This document shows, in pieces, positions 31,463 to 39,434 of a stretch of 39,742 bases of DNA. The notes under the pieces are model-generated. The model was given only the letters and a program-made list of their open reading frames with translations, was not told where the DNA came from and searched no databases. Each line of letters opens with the position of its first letter. Position 1 is the stretch's first letter. The stretch is from contig URET01000011.1 in NCBI GenBank assembly GCA_900546875.1, positions 1 through 39,742 on the forward strand. The letters are read 5' to 3'. A program made the translations under genes and the position numbers. Origin of the DNA: an uncultured Eubacteriales bacterium. Lineage in GTDB: Bacteria > Bacillota > Clostridia > Christensenellales > CAG-314.

Positions 31463-31657
31463 TTATTCTGCTGCTTGTCCGCTCTTAATCCATTCGTCAA
31501 CTTCGCTAACCTTAAATTTCCAATTTCGTCCTACTTTGTGAGCTGGCATATTTTTCGTGGCAATCCAAACAAGCATTGTATCACGACTAATTCCTAAATA
31601 AGCGCAAATTTCTTTGGTAGAATACCAACGATCAGGCATCTCGTTATTCATAATCAT
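31463..31657 (-). CDS. Excisionase-type (MerR-like) HTH protein heading the defence operon
   Basis: 64 aa. YSTKEICAYLGISRDTMLVW is a MerR/excisionase-type helix-turn-helix, and HKVGRNWKFKVSEVDEWI is the wing and following helix that mark the excisionase DNA-binding family. Start at 31657 with GGAG about 9 nt upstream; the second Met (M3) is also possible. It lies 15 bp upstream of the DruH-like gene and downstream of a good promoter, so it may regulate the defence operon; alternatively it is the outer element's excisionase. Confidence 0.8.
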   Translation of the reverse strand: MIMNNEMPDRWYSTKEICAYLGISRDTMLVWIATKNMPAHKVGRNWKFKVSEVDEWIKSGQAAE

Positions 31658-31693
31658 CTACTGAATCTCCTAAAAGAAAATTTATATAATTGT

Positions 31694-31722
31694 ATTATAG
31701 CACATTTTTGAAAGTTTTTCAA
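31694..31722 (-). promoter_or_regulatory. Promoter of the defence operon
   Basis: Minus strand: -35 TTGAAA (31722-31717), 17-nt spacer, -10 TATAAT (31699-31694), preceded by TGTGC. A short inverted repeat (GAAAAACTTTC) lies between the boxes and could bind a regulator. Confidence 0.8.
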
Positions 31723-31798
31723 TATTTTTGTTGGATTTTGTAGGATTTGTTAGAATTAAAAAGGTGCTACACGTAAAATACGCATAGCACCGTATGTC

Positions 31799-32068
31799 TT
31801 ATTCTTCAGTTAATGCTTCAATAGCAATCCGCATTCCAAGCCTAAAAGCATACTCAAAGATAGCTGCTTCGACGAGACTCATATACTCACTCCAACAATC
31901 GTGAAATTTCTCGAAGATCTCTTTCTGTTCATCAGTAAAGCTTTTCTCCAAGTCCTTGTGATGACGTGACATATATCCGAGAAGTTCTTTCATTTCCTTT
32001 GTGTTGGTGCGGCTATCTTCTTGCGGTACAATATTTCCGTGCCAAAGCTCGTTGATGATCGACCTCAT
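31799..32068 (-). CDS. DUF6809-family mobile-element protein
   Basis: 89 aa. The pattern ELWHGNIVPQE near the start, a helical middle (FTDEQKEIFEKFHDCWSEY) and the end EYAFRLGMRIAIEAL match the DUF6809 family, small helical proteins regularly encoded with serine-recombinase transposons of Clostridia. No biochemical function is known to me. Its start overlaps the tnpV stop as ATGA, so the two are coupled. Confidence 0.8.
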   Translation of the reverse strand: MRSIINELWHGNIVPQEDSRTNTKEMKELLGYMSRHHKDLEKSFTDEQKEIFEKFHDCWSEYMSLVEAAIFEYAFRLGMRIAIEALTEE

Positions 32069-32421
32069 TGATAGACCACCTCCCGCAAGACAATTTCTTC
32101 CGCGCTTGCTCTGATGTTATTCATCTCGGTAACCCATTGAAGCGCGTTATGAGCCTTCAGAGTTTCGTCTACGCGACGTTCTTTGGCAAGGCGAGGAATT
32201 ATGTCATCGAGCAATTCGTGAGCTTGAATATCAATGGCGTGTAGGTGTTCGTTTAATCGTCCTTCGGTGAGCAGGGTGGTATACGTTCCGCGACGGTGCT
32301 TCTTCATAAAGTCAAGGCGCAGATTGCCATACTTGCCGATGGTGTAATTTGTCTGTTCGGGGAGCGTAAGATCGGGGTAGTAAAGTCCATTATGTTCGGT
32401 ATAAGTAATCTGATTTTTCAT
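32065..32421 (-). CDS. tnpV: TnpV-family transposon protein
   Basis: 118 aa. YTEHNGLYYPDLTLPEQ, then IGKYGNLRLDFMKKHR, LLTEGRLNEHLHAID and the C-terminal MNNIRASAEEIV are the hallmarks of TnpV from Tn4451-type elements. The exact role is unknown; it is not needed for the chemistry done by the serine recombinase. Ribosome binding site AAAGGA about 8 nt before the ATG. Last gene before the right boundary of the outer element; the 120 bp that follow up to the tRNA terminator must hold the element end. Confidence 0.88.
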   Translation of the reverse strand: MKNQITYTEHNGLYYPDLTLPEQTNYTIGKYGNLRLDFMKKHRRGTYTTLLTEGRLNEHLHAIDIQAHELLDDIIPRLAKERRVDETLKAHNALQWVTEMNNIRASAEEIVLREVVYQ

Positions 32422-32540
32422 TGTAAATATCCTTTCTTAAAAATGTTTTCGTTTGGCAACAACTATCAAGGATATTTACTTAGGCGGTGCTCGGGCGTGA
32501 TGCCAACAACAGCAGATTGACATCACATATCACCGAACAC

Positions 32541-32588
32541 AAAAAGAAATCCGAACCCTTCGCCTACCGGCTTTGGGTTCGGATTTCT
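32541..32588 (-). terminator. Terminator of the first tRNA-Leu gene
   Basis: Perfect 14-bp stem AGAAATCCGAACCC / GGGTTCGGATTTCT (32545-32558 with 32575-32588), followed on the minus strand by T's. Lies 6 nt after the tRNA 3' end. Confidence 0.9.
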
Positions 32589-32594
32589 ACTGTT

Positions 32595-32681
32595 TGGTGC
32601 GGATAACAGGACTTGAACCTGCACTGCTTTAACCCAACTAGAACCTGAATCTAGCGCGTCTGCCAATTCCGCCATATCCGC
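32595..32681 (-). tRNA. tRNA-Leu (anticodon CAG), CCA encoded
   Basis: Minus strand. 5' GCGGATA pairs with TATCCGC, discriminator A and encoded CCA. The anticodon loop TTCAGGT is closed by CTAGA / TCTAG, giving CAG. The long variable arm (TTGGGTTAAAGCAGTGC) is typical of class II tRNA-Leu, with T-loop GGTTCAAGTCC. Confidence 0.95.
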
Positions 32682-32801
32682 ATTATTTCGTTTGCATTTT
32701 CCGTCTGATCGCACGGCTTCGTAACTGCTTCGATAAATATCCCCTGCAGACTATCCCCGACCTTACTTCCTTCTTTGCTTTCCTTCATCAGCTGCTTAGT
32801 T

Positions 32802-32826
32802 AAAAGACCGCTTCTGTGAGCGGTCC
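32802..32826 (-). terminator. Terminator of the second tRNA-Leu gene
   Basis: Stem GACCGC / GCGGTC with an 8-nt loop (32806-32825), followed on the minus strand by TTTT. Downstream of the AAG tRNA gene. Confidence 0.8.
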
Positions 32827-32834
32827 TTTAACTT

Positions 32835-32918
32835 TGGTGCGACGAGTGGGACTTGAACCCACACGGGGTCACCATGCGCCCCTTAAACGCACGCGTCTGC
32901 CGATTCCGCCATCGTCGC
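32835..32918 (-). tRNA. tRNA-Leu (anticodon AAG), CCA encoded
   Basis: Minus strand. 5' GCGACGA pairs with TCGTCGC, discriminator A and CCA. The anticodon loop TTAAGGG is closed by TGCGT / GCGCA, giving AAG, whose A34 is expected to be edited to inosine. Long variable arm and GGTTCAAGTCC T-loop confirm class II Leu. Confidence 0.93.
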
Positions 32919-32929
32919 ACAACACAGGC

Positions 32930-32958
32930 ATTTTACACTATTAATAAGGAACTGTCAA
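32930..32958 (-). promoter_or_regulatory. Promoter of the tRNA-Leu(AAG) gene
   Basis: Minus strand: TTGACA (32958-32953), 17-nt spacer, TAAAAT (32935-32930), 11 nt before the mature tRNA 5' end. Confidence 0.8.
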
Positions 32959-33019
32959 GCGTTGAAAGCGGTTTTTTTAACTTTTTTCGTCTTTCAACGA
33001 TCCTTGCGCTTCGTCGCCG

Positions 33020-33592
33020 TCATTTTTCGGTTTCTTCAAATATCTCCATGAGACTCTGAAACGTTGCCGGGGCTTTTATTTCCCATTTTTCGAACATGCT
33101 TTTTGCCGTACTGCGGTCAGGTACGTTCATTGCTATTTCCACAACGGGTCTCCCGAGCTCCATGATTTTCAGTATGACCTTATATGTGCCGTCCGTATTT
33201 CTTTGGTAATCGCTTACATACTCCTGCTTTCGTTTGAATCTCAGTCTTTGCTGCTTGGCTTTTTGCGAGATCTCTTCTCTAAGACTCGAGGGCACTTTCT
33301 GAAAAAAATGCGCCAGACAGGTCCTGCCGTCCGAAGTGAGCACATAAAGCGGGTTATCTTTGCTGTGCGTGTCGTAGCTGCATATGAGGTCAGCCGAAAG
33401 CAGATCATGAAAAGCCGTTTTGCAGTCGACGTAGTTAAGCCAGACATTCGTATATGTGCAGAAATCCAACACCGTATTTTCCGAAAGGGGTATTTCCATT
33501 TTGTCAAAAACAAAAAGCAACAGCAACTTGTGCTGTGTGTTATCGACCAGTTGTCTTTGACCGGAAGCAGAATATAAAGTCGCGGATGTCAT
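33020..33592 (-). CDS. DUF4364 family protein
   Basis: 190 aa from the ATG at 33592 (AGGGGTG upstream). N-terminal winged-helix-like part (KLLLLFVFDKMEIPLSENTVLDF), then LYVLTSDGRTCLAHFF and PSSLREEISQKAKQQR, and a C-terminal mixed domain with VVEIAMNVPDRSTAKSMFEKW. This order matches DUF4364, a Clostridia-specific family of probable transcription regulators. Target genes unknown. Divergent from the aro operon that begins about 150 bp away on the other strand. Confidence 0.85.
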   Translation of the reverse strand: MTSATLYSASGQRQLVDNTQHKLLLLFVFDKMEIPLSENTVLDFCTYTNVWLNYVDCKTAFHDLLSADLICSYDTHSKDNPLYVLTSDGRTCLAHFFQKVPSSLREEISQKAKQQRLRFKRKQEYVSDYQRNTDGTYKVILKIMELGRPVVEIAMNVPDRSTAKSMFEKWEIKAPATFQSLMEIFEETEK

Positions 33593-33742
33593 TACTCCCA
33601 CCCCTTAGAAAAAAGCAACCTTCGAGCCGCAAGGTCCCGAGGTTCAGCTTGGATGTTTTTTTAGTATACTACATTTTTCCCCCGGAAGCAATGATTTTCG
33701 GGAACATTTTTTAAAAACAAAAAAACAATTTGCTTTCGTTGC

Positions 33743-33771
33743 TTGAAATATCGGTAGATATGTGCTACAAT
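33743..33771 (+). promoter_or_regulatory. Promoter of the aro operon
   Basis: -35 TTGAAA (33743-33748), 17-nt spacer, -10 TACAAT (33766-33771) with TGTGC before it. About 42 nt upstream of the first start codon. Confidence 0.75.
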
Positions 33772-33813
33772 AAATATTATTTATTGCCGCGGCAGAAGCG
33801 CGGCGGGGGGACT

Positions 33814-34614
33814 ATGGATGCGTATAATGCTTTTATGCACAGTCTTGATAATTATTCCGGCTGTTCTTTTTTAGTCGCCGGCAAAAGGCTTTCTCTTTTG
33901 CTCTCTGATTTTACTGCGGTTGAGGAATTTACTCTTTTCCTCCGCAATATTCTTCCCGCTTTCAATTACGCGGATGAATTTTCCCGCGCTTCCATACCTT
34001 TGGAACAAATTGGAGACAATGTCCGCAGCAAGCTTATCCTTCCGCGTCAGGAAAGCGTACGTTTTGCGTTTATCGTCTGTCTGCTCACGGAGATAGATTC
34101 TGGAAAAAGAGATTTCGTGCTTTTTCTCAAAGAGTATTTCGACTGCGGCGATACTCAGAAATCATTCGAATATTTCTGCAGGGAAATAATCCTTCCTTTC
34201 AGGGAGCTTTCCCGCGATCTTTACTCACGTTTGTCTGCAAACAGGAGTGTTCCGGCGGAAAACGAAAAACGCGACGCTTATACCGATATCCTTTCGCAGA
34301 CTGCCCGTGATATATCCGTCAGCCGGAATGCGAACCTGCTGATATCGGATATTTCAGTTATAGAAAGCGAACTGAAAGAAATACGTGCTCTCGGAAAGAA
34401 GATGAAAAAAGAGCGATCGGAAGAACTTGAAAATATCCTCGGATTTTTTTCCTATTCGTTGTATATGCAGAACGAATTATACATAGTTGCCGCATTCACG
34501 GGGCTGAAGTATACTCTCCGCGCTTTTAAGATCGCGGAAACGCGCCTTAAAAAAACAGCTGATATTCTCGCAAAAAGGGGGATTACCGGATCAAAATGGA
34601 ACTGGCCCTGTTAG
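33814..34614 (+). CDS. Unknown helical protein, first gene of the aro operon
   Basis: 266 aa from the ATG at 33814 (GGGGGG 3-4 nt before it; a longer frame to 33730 has no site). Mostly alpha-helical and charged, with no signal peptide or recognised motif. Its last 19 bases overlap aroE, which implies translational coupling with the shikimate genes. I do not recognise the family. Chorismate mutase and shikimate kinase are the obvious roles missing from this operon, but neither a P-loop (GxxGxGKS/T) nor a convincing chorismate-mutase helix pattern is visible, so no function is proposed. Confidence 0.75.
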   Translation: MDAYNAFMHSLDNYSGCSFLVAGKRLSLLLSDFTAVEEFTLFLRNILPAFNYADEFSRASIPLEQIGDNVRSKLILPRQESVRFAFIVCLLTEIDSGKRDFVLFLKEYFDCGDTQKSFEYFCREIILPFRELSRDLYSRLSANRSVPAENEKRDAYTDILSQTARDISVSRNANLLISDISVIESELKEIRALGKKMKKERSEELENILGFFSYSLYMQNELYIVAAFTGLKYTLRAFKIAETRLKKTADILAKRGITGSKWNWPC

Positions 34615-35420
34615 GCAGAGATATAAGCTTATCTTTTTCACCGGCACTTCACGCGCTGCTTGACTCGATGAGCGGTGAAAAAAACCTGTATTCACTTATT
34701 GATGTCGGCAAACTCGGGAGATCCGTTTTTGAAAAGCTGAACCTGTTGGACGGATATAATGTGACGTCGCCTTATAAATGCGAAATGGCTTCGTTACTCG
34801 GCTGTCTTGATGATTCCGCGTTGTCGTGCGGGGCGGTGAACACGGTGGTTACATTGCGCGGCAAGGCTGAGCAGTCCGATGAAGGAGAGGTTCGTGGTAA
34901 AGGGTACAATACCGACGGAGCAGGTCTTTGCGAATACATAAGGGCTTCGGGGAAAAAGGCCGGGAGAGTACTGATAATAGGTTTCGGCGGAGCTGCAAAG
35001 GCTGCTGCCGACGCTTTTCTCCGCAGCGGGTCAGAAGTGAGCTTTGCGGTGAGAAACGTTGCCGGCATATGCGGCAAGGAGGCTTATATCAAAAGAGGCG
35101 CGGCTTTTTTTGCGCTGGGAAATGAAAGCGTAAAGTCCGATCTGCTTGTCAACGCCACACCTGTAGGCCGCCTGACGGACGGAAAGCTTGTCAGCGATCC
35201 CGCTTTGCTTATGACAGGCGAAGTCATCGACATGAATTACGGAAGGGAAAGTTTTTTATCGGCTCAATGCCGTCGTCTCGGAGTGCCGTATTGTGACGGT
35301 ATCGGTATGCTTGTCTGGCAGGCGATATTGTCGAGGAGGATCTGGGGGCTTATAGATCTCGGAAAAAGGGCAGATGAGGCGATGCATGAAATCAGAAGGA
35401 TATGGAAAGACAAAAAATAA
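34596..35420 (+). CDS. aroE: Shikimate dehydrogenase
   Basis: 274 aa, the usual length. Reduces 3-dehydroshikimate to shikimate with NADPH. Substrate-binding motif SLSFSPALH (Ser-x-Ser, residues about 11-19), NVTSPYK with the catalytic Lys, the NTDGAG motif, nucleotide-binding GFGGAAKA, and NATPVG. Overlaps the upstream gene by 19 bp and aroB by 19 bp, so it is translated as part of a tightly packed operon. Confidence 0.95.
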   Translation: MELALLGRDISLSFSPALHALLDSMSGEKNLYSLIDVGKLGRSVFEKLNLLDGYNVTSPYKCEMASLLGCLDDSALSCGAVNTVVTLRGKAEQSDEGEVRGKGYNTDGAGLCEYIRASGKKAGRVLIIGFGGAAKAAADAFLRSGSEVSFAVRNVAGICGKEAYIKRGAAFFALGNESVKSDLLVNATPVGRLTDGKLVSDPALLMTGEVIDMNYGRESFLSAQCRRLGVPYCDGIGMLVWQAILSRRIWGLIDLGKRADEAMHEIRRIWKDKK

Positions 35421-36394
35421 CATTTGCGCCTTTAAAAAAACTTAAAGAGTTTGTAAAGACAGGTAAGAATTTCATAGTTTTTGACAGGAATACCTTTTCT
35501 TTGTTTTCCGAAAAGATATTTTCTCTTACAGGCAAAACGGATCATTATGTGGTCGCTTCCGGAGAGGAAGGCAAGGATCTGTCGTCGGCGGTCGGCCTTA
35601 TAAACGCTCTGTATGCGGCCGGGGTCAGAAAGGGAGATACTGTCATCGGAGTGGGCGGCGGCGTGGTAGGAGATGTTGCCGGGTTTGCCGCCATGGTGTA
35701 TATGAGAGGGGTAAGGCTTGTGCTTGTGCCCACCACGCTGACCTCTATGGCGGATGCGGCGATAGGGGGGAAGAATGCTTGCAACCTGAAGGGAACAAAA
35801 AATATGATCGGCGGGTTCTGTCTGCCCGATCAGACTCTCATAGATATTTCCTTTCTTGAAAGCTTGCCTGAAAGGGAAGAGAAAAGCGGAGCGGGAGAAC
35901 TTATCAAAACTCAGCTGCTCAGCGGTCTGCCCGTTTTCGATACATACCTCGGCAACAAGGAAGAGGGTATACGTATGGCGGCGGAATACAAGCTCGGTAT
36001 CATCGAAAAGGATTTTAAAGATACCGGGCTCAGACATATTCTGAATTTCGGTCATACCATAGGTCACGCCATAGAGTCAACGGAAGATTTCAAGGCTTCT
36101 CACGGAGAAGCGGTGGTGTCGGGAATGGAGCTGACATTCGGAGTGGGGGATTATCTCGGGATACCTTCGGGAGCTGAAGGAGAATTATTCAGACTGATGT
36201 CTGCCGCGGGGATAAGCAGGTGCGGCGGATATGATGCCCGGTCCTTATACGATAAAGCAACCATGGATAAAAAAAGCAGAGGAAGAGGAGTGGAAATGAC
36301 ATTTGTTCTGAAACCGGGCGTGCCTGTAATGGTCGGTGTGGAGTGGAGCGAACTTTCAGGGGGGATAACTTATGCGTGCAGATTACTTGATTAA
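35402..36394 (+). CDS. aroB: 3-Dehydroquinate synthase
   Basis: 330 aa, about 20-30 residues shorter than typical because the N-terminal strand region is reduced. Converts DAHP to 3-dehydroquinate using NAD and a metal ion. GVGGGVVGDVAGFAA is the NAD-binding glycine motif; VPTTLTSMADAAIGGK and NLKGTKNMIG carry substrate Lys residues; the metal ligands are the Glu of GAGELIKTQ, the first His of NFGHTIGHAIE and the His of SHGEAV. Overlaps aroE by 19 bp and aroA by 23 bp. Confidence 0.95.
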   Translation: MERQKITFAPLKKLKEFVKTGKNFIVFDRNTFSLFSEKIFSLTGKTDHYVVASGEEGKDLSSAVGLINALYAAGVRKGDTVIGVGGGVVGDVAGFAAMVYMRGVRLVLVPTTLTSMADAAIGGKNACNLKGTKNMIGGFCLPDQTLIDISFLESLPEREEKSGAGELIKTQLLSGLPVFDTYLGNKEEGIRMAAEYKLGIIEKDFKDTGLRHILNFGHTIGHAIESTEDFKASHGEAVVSGMELTFGVGDYLGIPSGAEGELFRLMSAAGISRCGGYDARSLYDKATMDKKSRGRGVEMTFVLKPGVPVMVGVEWSELSGGITYACRLLD

Positions 36395-37613
36395 AAGACG
36401 GGAACTCAGGGGGAGAGCGGCATACATGCCTTCAAAGTCACATGTGCAGCGCATAATGTTATGTAATCTTTTTTCCGATTTGCCTATGGATTTGAGGTTA
36501 GGCGGAGAATGCGAGGATATCGGACTTACGGCGCGCGCGTGCAAGAGCGTGACCGAAGGAGCTCCCGTTATATGCGGCGGTAACGCCACATTGTTCAGAT
36601 TGCTGCTACCGATGCTGTGTCAGGCAAAGGGAGCGGGCGAGTTTTTGCTTTCCAAAAGACTTGCCGAAAGAATACGCGCCGATCTGAGTGACTTTGCTTC
36701 GGCTTTCGGTATAGAAATCAGAAGCGAAAGTCTTGGCGATACTGTCGTGATAAAAGCATTCAGGCGTTCGAGAGAACAGAGGATCTTTCTGCGCAGCACC
36801 CGATCTTCACAGTTTTTGAGCGGTGCGCTCATGGCTCTGCCTTTAGGCGGAAAGGGGGGCAGCATTACCGTTGAAGGAGAAACGGTTTCGAAAGGGTATG
36901 TCGATCTTACCGTAAAGACCATGAAAGATTTCGGGGTAAACGTCGAGAGAACGGGAAACGAGTATTTTGTGCCCGCCGGGAAATACGACAGAAAGAGTTC
37001 CGTATACTGTGAAAACGACTGGTCGTTAGCTGCCGTATGGCTGACGGCAGCTGCTTTGAGAGGAAATGTCACGGTATCGGGGTGCCCGGAGGATCTGCAG
37101 CCGGACAAGGCAGTAGTGGGGCTGCTTGAGGATATGGGAGCAAGGGTGCTTAAGGGCAACAGAGAGGTCAATGTGAGCAGCGGAGACATCAGAGCTTTTT
37201 CCGCTGATGTGACAGACGTCCCCGATCTGGCGCTTTTGCTGGCGCTTTTGGCAGCTCATGCCGAGGGGGAGAGCAGAATATACGGCATGGAAAGGCTTCG
37301 TCTTAAGGAAAGTGACAGAGTAAAGGGCGCCTGTGCGCTTTTGAAGAGTCTCGGCGCGGAGTATTGCTACGAGGGCGGCGTGCTGACCGTAAAGGGCATA
37401 CGCGGAGAGGATAAATGTCATTTTATGTCATTCGGGGACCACAGGGTGGCGATGGCATGTGCCGTAGCCTCTGCCAGACATGAGGTCTATCTTTCGGACG
37501 CGGATTGTGTCGGGAAAAGCTGTCTTGATTTTTATGAGCGTTTCAGAGAACTCGGAGGAGAATACGATGTCGTCTACATGGGGCAACAGGATCAGACTCA
37601 CATTATTCGGTGA
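36372..37613 (+). CDS. aroA: EPSP synthase (3-phosphoshikimate 1-carboxyvinyltransferase), divergent
   Basis: 413 aa, slightly shorter than the usual 425-440. Condenses PEP with shikimate-3-phosphate. The active-site Lys22-Ser23 and Arg27 (MPSKSHVQR) match the E. coli numbering. The PEP loop reads GGNATLFRL instead of the usual GN(A/S)GTxxR, placing Ala at the glyphosate-critical Gly96 position and Leu at Pro101. Further motifs: SSQFLSGAL, the catalytic Asp in ENDWSLAA, RLRLKESDR, and GDHRVAMA. GGGGGG ribosome binding site inside the aroB end; overlaps aroC by 47 bp. Confidence 0.93.
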   Translation: MRADYLIKRRELRGRAAYMPSKSHVQRIMLCNLFSDLPMDLRLGGECEDIGLTARACKSVTEGAPVICGGNATLFRLLLPMLCQAKGAGEFLLSKRLAERIRADLSDFASAFGIEIRSESLGDTVVIKAFRRSREQRIFLRSTRSSQFLSGALMALPLGGKGGSITVEGETVSKGYVDLTVKTMKDFGVNVERTGNEYFVPAGKYDRKSSVYCENDWSLAAVWLTAAALRGNVTVSGCPEDLQPDKAVVGLLEDMGARVLKGNREVNVSSGDIRAFSADVTDVPDLALLLALLAAHAEGESRIYGMERLRLKESDRVKGACALLKSLGAEYCYEGGVLTVKGIRGEDKCHFMSFGDHRVAMACAVASARHEVYLSDADCVGKSCLDFYERFRELGGEYDVVYMGQQDQTHIIR

Positions 37614-38628
37614 ATCTCACGGCAGCGGCGTAGGGTGCGTGCTTGACGGGCTCCCTGCCGGAAAGGAACTTGACCTGAGCGTGCCGGAAAAACTTCTTAC
37701 GCTAAGGAGCGCGTCAGACTTGTGGGATACGCCCCGCCGTGAAAAAGACTCGTATAAAATAGTGTCCGGAATGACCGAAGGAAAAACAAACGGCTTTCCG
37801 CTTACCGTGTTATTCGGAAATAATGACGCGGTGCGCACGGACGAAAGACTTGCAAGACCTTCGCATGCCGAGTATGCTATGACGCTCAGGTACGGCAGAG
37901 GATGCGATATCAGCGGCGGCGGACATTTGTCTGCAAGACTTACTCTTCCCATGGTTTTTGCCGGCGGAGTATGCGAGTCTTTGCTTTCGGAAAAAGGCAT
38001 AGAGGTGGAAACTCACATACTCAGAACGGGTAATATCGAGGATCTTCCTTTCGGGGAAGACAGTGAAGTCAGGAAGGTGAAGGGGCTAAATGTGATCGAT
38101 CCGGAAGCGGGCGAAAAAATGGCTGCTTTGCTTGCAAAGTGCAGGGAAAAGGGAGACAGCGTAAGCGGTATGGTGGAGTGCCGAGTCAGCGGAGTGCCCG
38201 GCGGGATGGGCGATCCTGTCTTTGAGGGCGCCGACTCGTTGCTTGCGGCGCTGATGTTTGCGATCCCGGCGGTAAAAAGTTTCGAGATAGGCGACGGTAC
38301 TCTTACTCAGGGCTTCGGCAGTGAACTCAACGACGCTTTTGAATGCAAAGAGGGCGTTGTGCGCACCTCTACCAATCACAGCGGGGGAATGAACGGAGGG
38401 ATCACAAACGGTATGCCTCTGATTTTCCGGGTGGGATTCAGACCGATCCCGTCCATAGCCAAGGCTCAGCGTTATCTTGACCTGAACGAGATGAAAACGG
38501 TCATGGTCACAGGGAAAACGAGAAGCGACGTGTGTGCCGCGGTACGGGGGAATGCAGTCGTACATGCGGCAGCGGCTTTATGTGTATACGAGCTTTATCT
38601 GAGGAAGTATGCGTTTGGTGAATGTTGA
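37567..38628 (+). CDS. aroC: Chorismate synthase
   Basis: 353 aa from the ATG at 37567 with GGAGGAG 6 nt upstream; a frame open to 37480 has no site and would overlap aroA further. Converts EPSP to chorismate using reduced FMN. Motifs: TLFGESHG near the start, RPSHAEYA, the Firmicutes-type SGGGHLSARLT, GVPGGMGDPVFE, and STNHSGGMNGGITNGMP. The MKTVMVTGKTRSD segment near the end is typical. Last gene of the operon. Confidence 0.95.
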   Translation: MSSTWGNRIRLTLFGESHGSGVGCVLDGLPAGKELDLSVPEKLLTLRSASDLWDTPRREKDSYKIVSGMTEGKTNGFPLTVLFGNNDAVRTDERLARPSHAEYAMTLRYGRGCDISGGGHLSARLTLPMVFAGGVCESLLSEKGIEVETHILRTGNIEDLPFGEDSEVRKVKGLNVIDPEAGEKMAALLAKCREKGDSVSGMVECRVSGVPGGMGDPVFEGADSLLAALMFAIPAVKSFEIGDGTLTQGFGSELNDAFECKEGVVRTSTNHSGGMNGGITNGMPLIFRVGFRPIPSIAKAQRYLDLNEMKTVMVTGKTRSDVCAAVRGNAVVHAAAALCVYELYLRKYAFGEC

Positions 38629-38688
38629 GGTTGCTGAGTGATAAAGAGCGGCAAGCTATGAGGTTGCATAGGTAAAAGGGGAAGGATC

Positions 38689-39381
38689 ATGGCGGATAGG
38701 GAAAGAAACGAATATTTAAAAGCGATGGAGTCAAGGCACTCCGTAAGGAGATATAAAGATCAGCCCTTGACAGAAGAAGTCAAAGCGACTCTCATGCGCG
38801 AGGTAAAAAGAAGTTCTGAAGAAAGCGGACTCGATTTCAGACTTGTGACTGACGAGCCTGAAGCTTTCGGCAACTTGCTTGCCCATTACGGCAGGTTCGA
38901 AAACGTGCAGAATTATATAGCTGTTTTCGGAGAAAAGAACGAAGAATCTTATGAAAAAACCGGCTATTACGGCGAAAGGATTGTACTTGAATCACAACTT
39001 GCGGGGTTGAATACGTGCTGGGTGGCGGCATCCTGTTCAAAGAAAACCGTCAGGAAGCAATGCGGAAGAGAGGATCTGCTCTGCGTGATAGCTCTGGGTT
39101 ACGGCGCTGAAACCGGAAAACCTCATAAAAGCAAGCCTCTGCGTCAGCTTTATGAAAGCAAGGGAAATGTCCCATTGTGGTTTAATAACGGAGTAAAAGC
39201 CGCCTCTCTTGCGCCCACGGCTATGAATCAGCAGAAATTTTGTTTCACCTTCGATGAGGATGCGGTGAAAGTGCATGCACTGCACGGGTTTTATGTGTAT
39301 ATAGACCTGGGTATAGTCAGATTTCATTTTGAAGCGGCAACTGGCAGAAAGGTCAGTCCTTTGTTCAGAAAACAGCTTTGA
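38689..39381 (+). CDS. Nitroreductase-family protein (putative TM nitroreductase type)
   Basis: 230 aa. The N-terminal SRHSVRRYKDQPL is the phosphate-binding Arg-x-Ser-x-Arg motif for FMN in nitroreductases. ESQLAGLNTCWVA and LCVIALGYG are the central helix and strand, and SLAPTAMNQQKFCF is the second FMN-contact region. It most resembles the TM1586-like subfamily with two half-domains. Substrate unknown; an NAD(P)H-dependent FMN oxidoreductase in the cytoplasm. Purine-rich GGGGAAGG before the ATG. It follows aroC by 60 bp and may be read through from the aro operon, but no shared role is evident. Confidence 0.85.
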   Translation: MADRERNEYLKAMESRHSVRRYKDQPLTEEVKATLMREVKRSSEESGLDFRLVTDEPEAFGNLLAHYGRFENVQNYIAVFGEKNEESYEKTGYYGERIVLESQLAGLNTCWVAASCSKKTVRKQCGREDLLCVIALGYGAETGKPHKSKPLRQLYESKGNVPLWFNNGVKAASLAPTAMNQQKFCFTFDEDAVKVHALHGFYVYIDLGIVRFHFEAATGRKVSPLFRKQL

Positions 39382-39434
39382 TTTTAATAAGTTTACCGTT
39401 CTGTCGTTGTTCCCGGCAGCCGAAAAATCTTTTT

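Larger units (their letters stand above)
7611..32520. mobile_element. Outer Tn4451-like integrative element carrying a defence operon (ends approximate)
   Basis: The recombinase (now split) lies at the left end; TnpV and DUF6809, proteins typical of Tn4451-type elements, lie at the right end. Between them all outer genes read leftward: Druantia-like operon, LexA-like operon, recombinase. Without the inner insertion the element would be about 15 kb. The right end must lie between the tnpV start (32421) and the tRNA terminator (32541). The left end lies near 7600, before or at the recombinase terminator. I could not identify its terminal repeats, so the coordinates are brackets. Confidence 0.6.

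Noticed and set aside
20970..31657. DISARM system
   Set aside because: Helicase and DUF1998 are in one giant protein, and no phospholipase D or methyltransferase gene is present, unlike drmA-drmB-drmC.
32523..32714. 63-aa ORF reading MAELADALDSGSSWVKAV
   Set aside because: It is the translated tRNA-Leu gene, a common false ORF.
32595..32918. tRNA-targeted integration by a tyrosine integrase
   Set aside because: No tyrosine integrase is present, the recombinases are serine type, and no copy of a tRNA 3' end was found at the left boundary.
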